NCBI GenBank assembly: GCA_963704995.1
Contig: CAVPIM010000017.1
Coordinates: 310,001-374,000 of the forward strand
Reading direction: 5' to 3'
Length of the DNA stretch: 64,000 nt
DNA from: RYN-230 sp963704995
Lineage (GTDB): Bacteria > Actinomycetota > Actinomycetes > Streptosporangiales > Streptosporangiaceae
How positions within the stretch are numbered: the stretch's first letter is position 1; each line of letters opens with the position of its first letter. Below the pieces are notes generated by a model. That model did not search any database. It was not told the origin of the DNA and saw only the letters and a list, made by a program, of their open reading frames with translations. A program made the translations under genes and the position numbers. Shown piece by piece: positions 43,161-50,661 of this stretch.

Positions 43161-44519
43161 ATGGATAGACGAATCTTCGGGCTTGAGAACGAATACGGGG
43201 TCACCTGCACCTTCCGTGGCAGCCGGCGGCTGTCCCCGGACGAGGTAGCCAGGTACCTCTTCCGCCGCGTGGTCTCGTGGGGTCGCAGCAGCAACGTGTT
43301 CCTGCGCAACGGGGCCCGGCTCTACCTCGACGTGGGCAGCCACCCTGAGTACGCCACGCCCGAGTGCGACAACATCCTCGACCTGGTGGTGCACGACAAG
43401 GCGGGGGAGCGGATCCTCGAGGGCCTGCTGGTCGACGCGGACCGGCGGCTGCGCGAGGAAGGCATCGCCGGTGACATCTACTTGTTCAAGAACAACACCG
43501 ACTCGGCCGGCAACTCCTACGGCTGCCACGAGAACTACCTGGTCGGCCGGCACGGCGAGTTCGGCCGGCTGGCTGACATCCTGATCCCGTTCCTGGTCAC
43601 CCGGCAGGTGATCTGCGGCGCCGGCAAGGTGCTGCAGACCCCGCGCGGCGCGGTCTACTGCGTCAGCCAGCGCGCCGAGCACATCTGGGAAGGCGTCTCC
43701 TCGGCCACCACCCGGTCCCGGCCCATCATCAACACCCGGGACGAGCCGCACGCGGACGCCGAGCGGTTCCGGCGGCTGCATGTGATCGTCGGCGACTCGA
43801 ACATGAGCGAGACGACCATGCTGCTCAAGGTAGGCGCGACCGACCTGGTGCTGCGGATGGTCGAGGCGGGCACCGTGATGCGCGACCTGACCCTGGAGAA
43901 CCCGATCCGGGCCATCCGGGACGTGAGCCACGACATGACCGGCCGCCGCAAGGTCCGGCTGGCCAACGGCCGGGAGGCCAGCGCGCTGGACATCCAGCGC
44001 GAGTACCTGGCCAAGGCCAAGGACTTCACCGACCGGCGCGGGGCCGACGCGATCACCCAGCGGGTGCTGGACCTGTGGGAACGCACCCTGCACGCGGTGG
44101 ACACCGGCAACTTCGGCCTGGTCGACCGGGAGATCGACTGGATCACCAAGTACCAGCTGATCGAGCGGTACCGCGGCAAGCATGACCTGCCGCTGTCCTC
44201 GCCCCGGGTGGCCCAGCTCGACCTGGCCTACCACGACGTGCACCGCGGCCGCGGCCTGTACTACCTGCTGCAGCGGCGCGGGGCCGTGGCCCGGACCGCA
44301 CGCGACATCGACATCTTCGAGGCCAAGTCGGTCCCCCCGCAGACCACCCGGGCCCGGCTGCGCGGCGAGTTCATCCGCCGCGCCCAGGAGCGGCGCCGCG
44401 ACTTCACCGTGGACTGGGTCCACCTCAAGCTCAACGACCAGGCCCAGCGGACGGTGCTGTGCAAGGACCCGTTCCGGGCCGTCGATGAGCGGGTGGAGAA
44501 GCTCATCGCGGGTATGTAG
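43161..44519 (+). CDS. pafA: Pup-protein ligase PafA
   Basis: 452 residues. Ligates deamidated Pup to substrate lysines using ATP. It starts MDRRIFGLENEYGVTCTFRG (metal-binding Glu); further blocks are HPEYATPECDNILDLVVHDKAGE (catalytic Asp region), KNNTDSAGNSYGCHENYLV and PIINTRDEPHADAERFRRL. Uninterrupted, unlike its paralogue Dop upstream. A TAGGGT -10-like box lies 13 bp before ATG. The last 35 bp, including the stop, are repeated twice more downstream. Confidence 0.96.
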   Translation: MDRRIFGLENEYGVTCTFRGSRRLSPDEVARYLFRRVVSWGRSSNVFLRNGARLYLDVGSHPEYATPECDNILDLVVHDKAGERILEGLLVDADRRLREEGIAGDIYLFKNNTDSAGNSYGCHENYLVGRHGEFGRLADILIPFLVTRQVICGAGKVLQTPRGAVYCVSQRAEHIWEGVSSATTRSRPIINTRDEPHADAERFRRLHVIVGDSNMSETTMLLKVGATDLVLRMVEAGTVMRDLTLENPIRAIRDVSHDMTGRRKVRLANGREASALDIQREYLAKAKDFTDRRGADAITQRVLDLWERTLHAVDTGNFGLVDREIDWITKYQLIERYRGKHDLPLSSPRVAQLDLAYHDVHRGRGLYYLLQRRGAVARTARDIDIFEAKSVPPQTTRARLRGEFIRRAQERRRDFTVDWVHLKLNDQAQRTVLCKDPFRAVDERVEKLIAGM

Positions 44520-44589
44520 CTGAGCGGGTGGAGAAGCTCATCGCAGGTATGTAGCTGAGCGGGTGGAGAAGCTCATCGCAGGTATGTAG
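44485..44589 (+). repeat. Triplicated 35-bp end of pafA
   Basis: Three head-to-tail 35-bp units (44485-44519, 44520-44554, 44555-44589). The first is the end of the pafA coding region with its TAG stop. The second and third copies share one base change (GCAGG for GCGGG) and a C for A at their first base. The extra copies lie in the 3' untranslated region. Confidence 0.95.
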
Positions 44590-44605
44590 CTGTGAATTTG
44601 CTGAT

Positions 44606-44635
44606 AATCGCCTGAGGGCCTTTTCCGGCGATTTT
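44606..44635 (+). terminator. Possible terminator after pafA
   Basis: AATCGCC (44606-44612) pairs with GGCGATT (44627-44633), followed by a short T run. The 14-base loop is large, so this is a moderate-strength candidate ending the proteasome transcript. Confidence 0.5.
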
Positions 44636-44795
44636 CCGTGCCGCAGGCCCAGCGCAGCGTTCCACCAGGCTGCCCGTTCCTCGTGGATTGGTCCAGATAC
44701 CGTAATGAGCAGGCAGCGGAACCTGGGCACTGTGGTTGGTTGATGCCGGTAGGCTGGCGTCGCTTCAACGTCGGAGATGACAAGGTTCCCTTTCT

Positions 44796-45743
44796 ATGCG
44801 ACGCATTGCTGCCCTGCTGTCCGTCCCCCTGCTGGCCGTCCTGGCCCTGGCCGGATGCGGATCGTCCACGTCCTCGTCCAGCCCCAGCGTCTCGGTGAGC
44901 GGGCAGTTCGGCAAGGATCCGACTGTCACTATCCCGAAGGCGAGCGCCGGGAAGGCGCTGGCCGTCAAGACCCTGGTCAAGGGCAACGGCCCGGCGCTGA
45001 CCAAGTCCGACGCCTTCGTCGGGAACTATGCCGTCTACATCTGGAGCGGCAAGACGAGCAAGCTCGCCGAGAGCACGTTCGCGACCAAGAGCCCGGCCCT
45101 GTTCAGCGGGCAGCTCCTGCCGGGGCTGGAGAGCGCCCTGCAGGGCAAGAAGATGGGCAGCCGGGTGCTGGCCGTCATCCCGCCCGCCCAGGGCTACGGC
45201 AAGACCGGGAACTCCCAGGCCGGGGTGACCGCCAACGACACTCTCGTGTTCGTGGTGGACATGATCAGGGAATTCCCGAACACCGCGTCCGCCGCGGGCA
45301 GCAAGGTGTCCAGCGGCGGCGGCTCCCTGCCCAGCGTCACGGCCAAGGCCGGGGCGGCCCCCGTCATCACCATCCCGAAGTCCGGGAAGGCCCCGCAGGG
45401 GCTGGTGATCAAGACGCTGATCAAGGGATCGGGCCCGACAGTGACCAAGGGGCAGACCGTGGTCACCCAGTACGTGGGCCAGATCTGGCGGACCGGCAAG
45501 GTCTTCGACTCGTCCTGGACGCGGGGCACGCCGTTCGGGTTCACGATCGGCGCCACGCCCAGCCAGGTCATCACGGGCTGGGACAAGGGCCTTATCGGGC
45601 AGACCGTGGGCAGCCGGGTCATGCTGGTCGTCCCGCCCACCGACGGTTACGGCAAGACGGGCAGCTCGCAGGCCGGGATCAAGGGCACGGACACGCTGGT
45701 GTTCGTGGTCGACATCCTCGGTGCGGTCAGCCCGGCCACGTGA
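44796..45743 (+). CDS. FKBP-type peptidyl-prolyl isomerase lipoprotein, two domains
   Basis: 315 residues. The signal peptide ends in lipobox LAGC (about residues 18-21). Two FKBP domains follow: about 45-160 (LLPGLESALQGKKMGSRVLAVIPPAQGYG) and 200-310 (VITGWDKGLIGQTVGSRVMLVVPPTDGYG), joined by a Ser/Gly/Ala linker. The second keeps more canonical active-site residues (VFDSSW). Predicted to fold proteins outside the membrane. A TAGGCT box lies about 40 bp upstream. Linked to pafA in many actinomycetes. Confidence 0.9.
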   Translation: MRRIAALLSVPLLAVLALAGCGSSTSSSSPSVSVSGQFGKDPTVTIPKASAGKALAVKTLVKGNGPALTKSDAFVGNYAVYIWSGKTSKLAESTFATKSPALFSGQLLPGLESALQGKKMGSRVLAVIPPAQGYGKTGNSQAGVTANDTLVFVVDMIREFPNTASAAGSKVSSGGGSLPSVTAKAGAAPVITIPKSGKAPQGLVIKTLIKGSGPTVTKGQTVVTQYVGQIWRTGKVFDSSWTRGTPFGFTIGATPSQVITGWDKGLIGQTVGSRVMLVVPPTDGYGKTGSSQAGIKGTDTLVFVVDILGAVSPAT

Positions 45744-45947
45744 CGATATAAGGCGGCGGGCTGCGGAGGTCCGGGGGCCCGGAACGGATAGGCTCCCGTC
45801 GCCATTTGGTGCATCCCGGAGGCGGCCTGCTCGTCAGCCGAGAGTTTGCCGAGTCCGGAATTAAGGATGAAGGCACCCGCGCTGACCCGGGCGGGCATAT
45901 CGCGGATGTAAGGACGCGAGTCGCAGGCAGGCTCCTTAACTGCGGGC

Positions 45948-47051
45948 CTAACTGGCCCGCGGCCCGCCTGCCGGGCGGCCCAGCAGTGCGGCCGCGTGCC
46001 GTCCAGCCGCCGCCGCGGCCAGGAAGTACGCCAGGTCCTCGTCCAGGCCGCGGCCCATGCTGGACAGCCGCACCGGGCAGTCGCGCAGCACCTCGGCCAG
46101 GCCGTCGGTGCTCACGCTGACCAGCGTGTGCCGGCCAGCCAGCGTGGCCGCCTGCGCCGCCACCCGCGCGCCGAACGCCCCGGGCAGCTCGGGCACCACC
46201 ACGTCGGCGCGGGCCAGCGCGACCCGGCCGTAGGAGGTCAGGCTGTGGTGCGACACCCCCTGATGGCGTTCCCGCGGATCAGCCTCGCTGACCCGCAGTG
46301 AGGCGACCGGGCGCCCGCCGAGCACGGCGGCCGCGTTGACCGCCTCGCCGCAGGCCACCCCGGAAAAGCCCCACCGTGTCCCGGTGCCCAGGTTGCCCGG
46401 CCCCTGGGCCACCACCACGACGTCGGCTCCGAGCACGTGCCGCGCGGCCAGCAGCCCGGTGTGCAGCGTGACGGCCTCGAGGTCGCCGCCAAAGGACTGG
46501 CCTACGGTTACTGTCCCGCGCAGCCACCCCGCCTCACGCAGCCCGGCGCAGCTGCGGGAGAACCACAGCGGCAGCGCCCCGCCGTCGAGCATCACGTACA
46601 CCGCGGCCGGCGGGGTAGCGGCCGGGCCCGCGGCGCGCAGCGCGGCCAGCACTGCGGGCAGCGCCGAATGCAGGTCGGCGATCACGACCGGCAGGCCGTT
46701 GAGGTCGTCCGCGTCGCGCAGCACCTCATGGTGCGGTGAGCCCTGCTCGTCGGCGCCGAGCACGGTGGCCTGCAGCGGCGTGTACCGCGCCTTGACCAGG
46801 TGCCCGGGACCGGACGGGTCGGCGGGGAGCCGGTCAGGCAACGCCACCACCAGGGCGTAACCCCCGGTGCCCAGGCCGAGGGCGAGCGCGCTGGTGTTCA
46901 GCAGCAGCCGGTCGCCGGGCCCGGGCCGGCCGGTCAGCTCGGGGTAGGCCAGCGCCCGGATGGTGCCCTCACTGGTGGTTACGTCCAGTTCGACCGCACC
47001 ACGCCATTCGCGGCGCACCGCCAAAACCACGCCACTGCGCCACCTGATCAC
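45948..47051 (-). CDS. DUF3866 family protein
   Basis: 367 residues with the family features MIRWRSGVVLAVRREWRGAVELDV, LNTSALALGLGTGGYALVVA and HLVKARYTPLQATVL. The C-terminal half has GQSFGGDLEAVTLHTGLLAA and VVVVAQGPGNLGTGTRWGFSG. Conserved next to pafBC in actinobacteria; biochemical role unknown. Divergent from pafB with a 55-bp gap. The 204 bp to its right of the FKBP stop holds no recognisable gene. Confidence 0.87.
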   Translation of the reverse strand: MIRWRSGVVLAVRREWRGAVELDVTTSEGTIRALAYPELTGRPGPGDRLLLNTSALALGLGTGGYALVVALPDRLPADPSGPGHLVKARYTPLQATVLGADEQGSPHHEVLRDADDLNGLPVVIADLHSALPAVLAALRAAGPAATPPAAVYVMLDGGALPLWFSRSCAGLREAGWLRGTVTVGQSFGGDLEAVTLHTGLLAARHVLGADVVVVAQGPGNLGTGTRWGFSGVACGEAVNAAAVLGGRPVASLRVSEADPRERHQGVSHHSLTSYGRVALARADVVVPELPGAFGARVAAQAATLAGRHTLVSVSTDGLAEVLRDCPVRLSSMGRGLDEDLAYFLAAAAAGRHAAALLGRPAGGPRAS

Positions 47052-47106
47052 TCCCGCAGGGTAGCGTCAGGTACCGATCGGGGGCGGGGAGCGGCGAGGA
47101 ACGGGA

Positions 47107-48141
47107 ATGTCACGACGCAAGACGGAGCGGCTGCTGGGCCTGGTGGTCTGCCTGCTGTCCAGCCCGCGGTACCTGACCGCGGTCCAGATCCGCGCGGCGG
47201 TGCCCGGCTACCCGGAGTCGTTCGAGGCGTTCAAGCGGATGTTCGAGCGGGACAAGGAAGAACTCCGGGAACTGGGCATCCCGCTGGAGACGGGCTTCAA
47301 CTCCGCGGGCGAGGACGAGGCGGGCTACCGCATCCCGCGGCAGGCCTACGTGCTGCCGGAGATCCGGCTGGAGCCGGACGAGGCCGCGGTGCTTTCCCTG
47401 GCCGCGCGGGTCTGGCGGCAGGCTGAGCTGGCCGGGGCCGCCGCGGGCGCGCTGCTCAAGCTGCGCGCGGCCGGGGTGGACGCCGAGGAAACCGCTGAGA
47501 CCGGCATCGAGCCGCGGCTGCTGGCCGGCGAGGCGGCGTTCGGCCCGCTGTGGGAGGCGGTGCGGGACAGGCGGCCCGTCACTTTCGCCTACCGTGCGGC
47601 CGGCCGGAGCGAACCGCAGCAGCGCCACCTCCAGCCGTGGGGGGTGGTGAACCGGCATGGCCGCTGGTACGTGGCCGGGCATGACAGTGACCGGGATGCG
47701 GCCCGCGTGTTCCGGCTCAGCCGTATCGAGGGTGACGTGCGGTTCAGCGGGCCCGCCGGGTCGGTGGCCGTACCGGAGGGCACCGACGTGCGGGAGACCG
47801 TCCGCGAGTGGGACACCCAGCCGCCGGCGCAGCAGCGGACCGCGGTCCTGCGGGTGCGCCAGGGGGCGGGGCTCGGGATCCGGCGGCACGCCACCATGGC
47901 CGGCAGCGCAGGCAGCGCAGGCAGCGCAGGCAGCACAGGCAGCACAGGGGGCACAGGCGGCACGGGTGCGGGCGGCACCGGGACCGGGCTCACGCCCGGC
48001 TGGGACACGCTCAGTGTCCCGTTCTCCGACGTGACCTGGTTCGCTGAGCACGTCGCGTCGTTTGGCACGGACGTGATCGCGCTCGAGCCCGCCGACCTCC
48101 GGGAGGCCGTCATCACCCAGCTGAAGGGAGCGCTGGCGTGA
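47107..48141 (+). CDS. pafB: PafB, WYL-domain transcriptional regulator
   Basis: 344 residues. The N-terminal winged helix (SRRKTERLLGLVVCLLSSPRYLTAVQIRAAVPGY) is followed by a WYL domain (RPVTFAYRAAGRSEPQQRHLQPWGVVNRHGRWYVAGHD) and a WCX extension. PafBC activates the mycobacterial DNA-damage response and is named for its linkage to pafA. An Ala/Gly/Ser/Thr-rich stretch encoded by 9-bp repeats interrupts the C-terminal extension. It overlaps pafC by ATGA-type coupling. Confidence 0.92.
   Translation: MSRRKTERLLGLVVCLLSSPRYLTAVQIRAAVPGYPESFEAFKRMFERDKEELRELGIPLETGFNSAGEDEAGYRIPRQAYVLPEIRLEPDEAAVLSLAARVWRQAELAGAAAGALLKLRAAGVDAEETAETGIEPRLLAGEAAFGPLWEAVRDRRPVTFAYRAAGRSEPQQRHLQPWGVVNRHGRWYVAGHDSDRDAARVFRLSRIEGDVRFSGPAGSVAVPEGTDVRETVREWDTQPPAQQRTAVLRVRQGAGLGIRRHATMAGSAGSAGSAGSTGSTGGTGGTGAGGTGTGLTPGWDTLSVPFSDVTWFAEHVASFGTDVIALEPADLREAVITQLKGALA
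47902..47964 (+). repeat. 9-bp tandem repeat within pafB
   Basis: Seven 9-bp units (GGCAGCGCA and variants) encode a Gly-Ser-Ala / Gly-Ser-Thr / Gly-Gly-Thr run. Because the unit is a multiple of three, copy-number change would lengthen or shorten the linker without shifting the frame. Confidence 0.85.
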
Positions 48142-49145
48142 GCACCCCCGCCAAGCCCCCGCCGCGCGGCAGCGCGGGGACCAGCACCGCCCGGCTGCAG
48201 CGCCTGCTGGCCCTGGTGCCCTACGTGGTCAGCCGGAAGGTGGTCGGGCTGGCCGAGACCGCCGCGGCCTTCGGGATCAGCGAACGCGAGCTGGTGGACG
48301 ATCTCAACCTGCTGTGGTGCGTGGAACTCCGCTCACCGGACCCCTACTGCCCGATCGACCTGTCCTACGAGGGTGGCGAGATCGTCGTCAGCCAGGCCGA
48401 GTCGATGGACCGGCCGCTGCGCCTGGCTGTGGACGAGGCCAGCGCGCTGCTGGTCGCGCTGCGGATGCTGGCCGAGATCGGCCAGGTCGCCTCGATCCCC
48501 GGCCTGGACGAGGGCCAGGCGCTGAACCGGACCATCGCCAAGCTGGAGGCGGCCGCCGGGGAGGCCGCCGCGGCCAGCACCCAGGTGGCCATCCAGGTGG
48601 ACAAGATCGCCCAGCAGGCGGTGCTGGACCAGCTCCGCGACGCCCTGACCCGGCACCGCCGGGTGCACCTGTCTTATTACGTCCCGGGCCGGGATGAGGC
48701 CACCGAGCGGGACGTGGACCCGATGCGCCTGCTGATCGTGGAGGGCCGCACCTACCTGGAGGGCTGGTGCCGCCGGGCGGATGCGGTCCGGCTGTTCCGC
48801 CTGGACCGGGTGCTGGGCCTGGACGTCCTGGAGGTGGCGGCCGAGGTGCCGGCCGGCGCGGAGCCGAAAGACGTGGACCAGGGGCTGTTCCAGCCGTCCC
48901 CGGCGGATCTCAACGTGATCATCGACCTGGCCCCGCTCGGCCGCTGGGTGGCGGAGTATTACCCCTGCGACAGCATTGAGGAACTCGGCGACGGGCGGCT
49001 GCGTGTCTCGCTGCGCACCCCGGACCCCGGGTGGGTCCGGCGGCTGGCCCTGCGGCTGGGGGAAAGCGGCCGGATCGTGGCCCCGGCCAGCCTCGATGCC
49101 CAGGTCAGGGAGGATGCGTCGGCCGCGCTGGCGCAGTACGCTTAA
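48138..49145 (+). CDS. pafC: PafC, WYL-domain transcriptional regulator
   Basis: 335 residues. TARLQRLLALVPYVVSRKVVGLAETAAAFGISERELVDDLNLLW is the HTH region. The WYL domain contains RRVHLSYYVPGRDEATERDVDPMRLLIVEGRTYLEGWCRRADAVRLFRLDRV. It forms a heterodimeric regulator with PafB and is co-translated with it. The WYL domain is a proposed ligand- or nucleic-acid-sensing module. Confidence 0.93.
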   Translation: MSTPAKPPPRGSAGTSTARLQRLLALVPYVVSRKVVGLAETAAAFGISERELVDDLNLLWCVELRSPDPYCPIDLSYEGGEIVVSQAESMDRPLRLAVDEASALLVALRMLAEIGQVASIPGLDEGQALNRTIAKLEAAAGEAAAASTQVAIQVDKIAQQAVLDQLRDALTRHRRVHLSYYVPGRDEATERDVDPMRLLIVEGRTYLEGWCRRADAVRLFRLDRVLGLDVLEVAAEVPAGAEPKDVDQGLFQPSPADLNVIIDLAPLGRWVAEYYPCDSIEELGDGRLRVSLRTPDPGWVRRLALRLGESGRIVAPASLDAQVREDASAALAQYA

Positions 49146-49325
49146 GGCCGGGATAGGCGCAAGGCGGGGCAATTACCCCGCCGGGGAGCGTGCGTGCCCG
49201 CGGCCGGTCCGTTCGACGCGGGCGGCGACCAGGCCGTGCCTGAGCGCGGGACGAACGTATGATGTGTAGGCTCTGCCCATAGTGATCCAGGCGCGGGACA
49301 TGCAGTCCCCGGTGAAGAGGCGGAA

Positions 49326-49655
49326 ATGATTGGCGACCTGTTCGACAGTCCGTGGAAGATCCTCATCGTCGCCGTGGTGCTGATTGTGCTCTTCGGCTCG
49401 AAGAAGCTGCCCGACGCGGCGCGCTCCCTCGGCAAGTCGATGCGCATCCTGAAGACCGAAGTGTCGGACCTGCACCACGAGGACAAGGCCGAGACGGAGA
49501 CGCCGGCCCCCGCGATCACGTCCCAGCCGAACCAGCAGCAGGTCGACGTGCTCCAGCAGCAGATCCGCGACCTCCAGGCGAAGCAGTCCGCCGCGGAGGC
49601 GGCCAAGGTCAGCGGGGCCCCGGTCACCGAGACCCAGCACACCCAGGCCGGCTGA
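49326..49655 (+). CDS. tatA: Twin-arginine translocase subunit TatA
   Basis: 109 residues. A single N-terminal transmembrane helix (WKILIVAVVLIVLFGSKKLPDAARSLGKSMRILKTE) with the FGxKKLP hinge and amphipathic helix typical of TatA. A charged Gln/Ala-rich tail follows. SD present 5' of ATG 49326. It forms the pore with TatC, encoded 25 bp downstream. Confidence 0.94.
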   Translation: MIGDLFDSPWKILIVAVVLIVLFGSKKLPDAARSLGKSMRILKTEVSDLHHEDKAETETPAPAITSQPNQQQVDVLQQQIRDLQAKQSAAEAAKVSGAPVTETQHTQAG

Positions 49656-49680
49656 GCCGGCTCTGCGTTCGTAACCCGCC

Positions 49681-50586
49681 ATGGCCAAGCTGGGTGACAC
49701 CGTCAAGGGAGCGCGGGTCCTGAGCGCGCGCATCCGGGCGGCGGAGGCTTCAGATCCGGAAGGCCGGATGTCGCTCATCGATCACATCCGCGAGCTCCGG
49801 AACCGGGTCGTCAAGATCGCCCTGGCCCTGATCGTGGGCACCGGCGTCGGGCTGGTGTTCTTTACGACCGGGTGTGGCACTTGATCGAGCGCCCGTTCTG
49901 CTCGGCCAAGATCAACGGCCACACCGGCTGCCACGGCCTCGGCCACCAGCTGGTCCTGGCAGGCGTCCTGGACCCATTCATGCTGCGGGTGGAGGTCGCG
50001 TTCTTCTTCGGGCTGGTCGTGACCAGCCCGATCTGGCTTTACCAGATCTGGGCGTTCGTCGCGCCGGGGCTGTACAAGCGGGAGAAGCGCTGGACCTACG
50101 CGTTCGTGGGGACCGCTGTCCCGCTGTTCCTGGTCGGGGCCGGGATCGCCTACTTCGCGATGAGCCGGGGCCTGGCCTACCTGCTCGGCCTGACCCCGAA
50201 CGGCGTGCTCAACCTGCCGCCGGTCTCCACCTACCTCGGCTACTTCTTCGGCATGATGCATCGGCTTCGGGCTGGCCTTCGAGCTGCCGCTGCTGCTGCT
50301 GATGCTCAACATGGCTGGCGTGCTTACCCACCAGTTCTTCCGCAAGTGGCGCCGGCTCATCATCTTCGGCGTGTTCGTGTTCGCCGGCATCGCCTCGCCC
50401 AGCCCGGACCCGCTCACCATGCTCCTGCTGGCCGGCCCGTGCGTGCTGCTGGTCGAAGCGGCCGAGCTGCTCATCTGGATGAACGACCGGCGGCGGGCCA
50501 CCCGGGCCTCGCTGTACGAGGGCCTGGCCGATGACGAGCTGGCCCCGCTGGACGACGCCGACCCTGTCGACTCCGACCGCCGCTAG
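49681..50586 (+). CDS. tatC: Twin-arginine translocase subunit TatC (two frameshifts)
   Basis: Signal-recognition core of the Tat translocon. Frame 1 gives MSLIDHIRELRNRVVKIALALIVGTGVGLVFF. A T is missing in the run at about 49861, and restoring it gives YDRVWHLIERPFC, then GVLDPFMLRVEVAFFFGLVVTSPIWLYQIWAFVAPGLY. An extra base near 50259 must be dropped to reach IGFGLAFELPLLLLMLNMAGV and GIASPSPDPLTMLLLAGP. The two shifts cancel; about 301 residues. An essential-type gene with two breaks points to sequence error. Confidence 0.92.
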
Positions 50587-50649
50587 CCCTCCGCAGCACG
50601 GGCCCTCCGCAGCACCCGGCCCGCAGCCCCGCTTGTCTGCGGATTCACC

Positions 50650-50655
50650 TAGGCT
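50650..50655 (+). promoter_or_regulatory. -10 box (TAGGCT), leaderless arrangement
   Basis: TAGGCT ends 6 bp before ATG 50662 of helY, with no SD. Confidence 0.5.
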
Positions 50656-50661
50656 GGGCGT

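Noticed and set aside
44485..44589. Phage or integrative-element attachment site
   Set aside because: No integrase, tRNA gene or element boundary is nearby; three adjacent copies fit slippage better.
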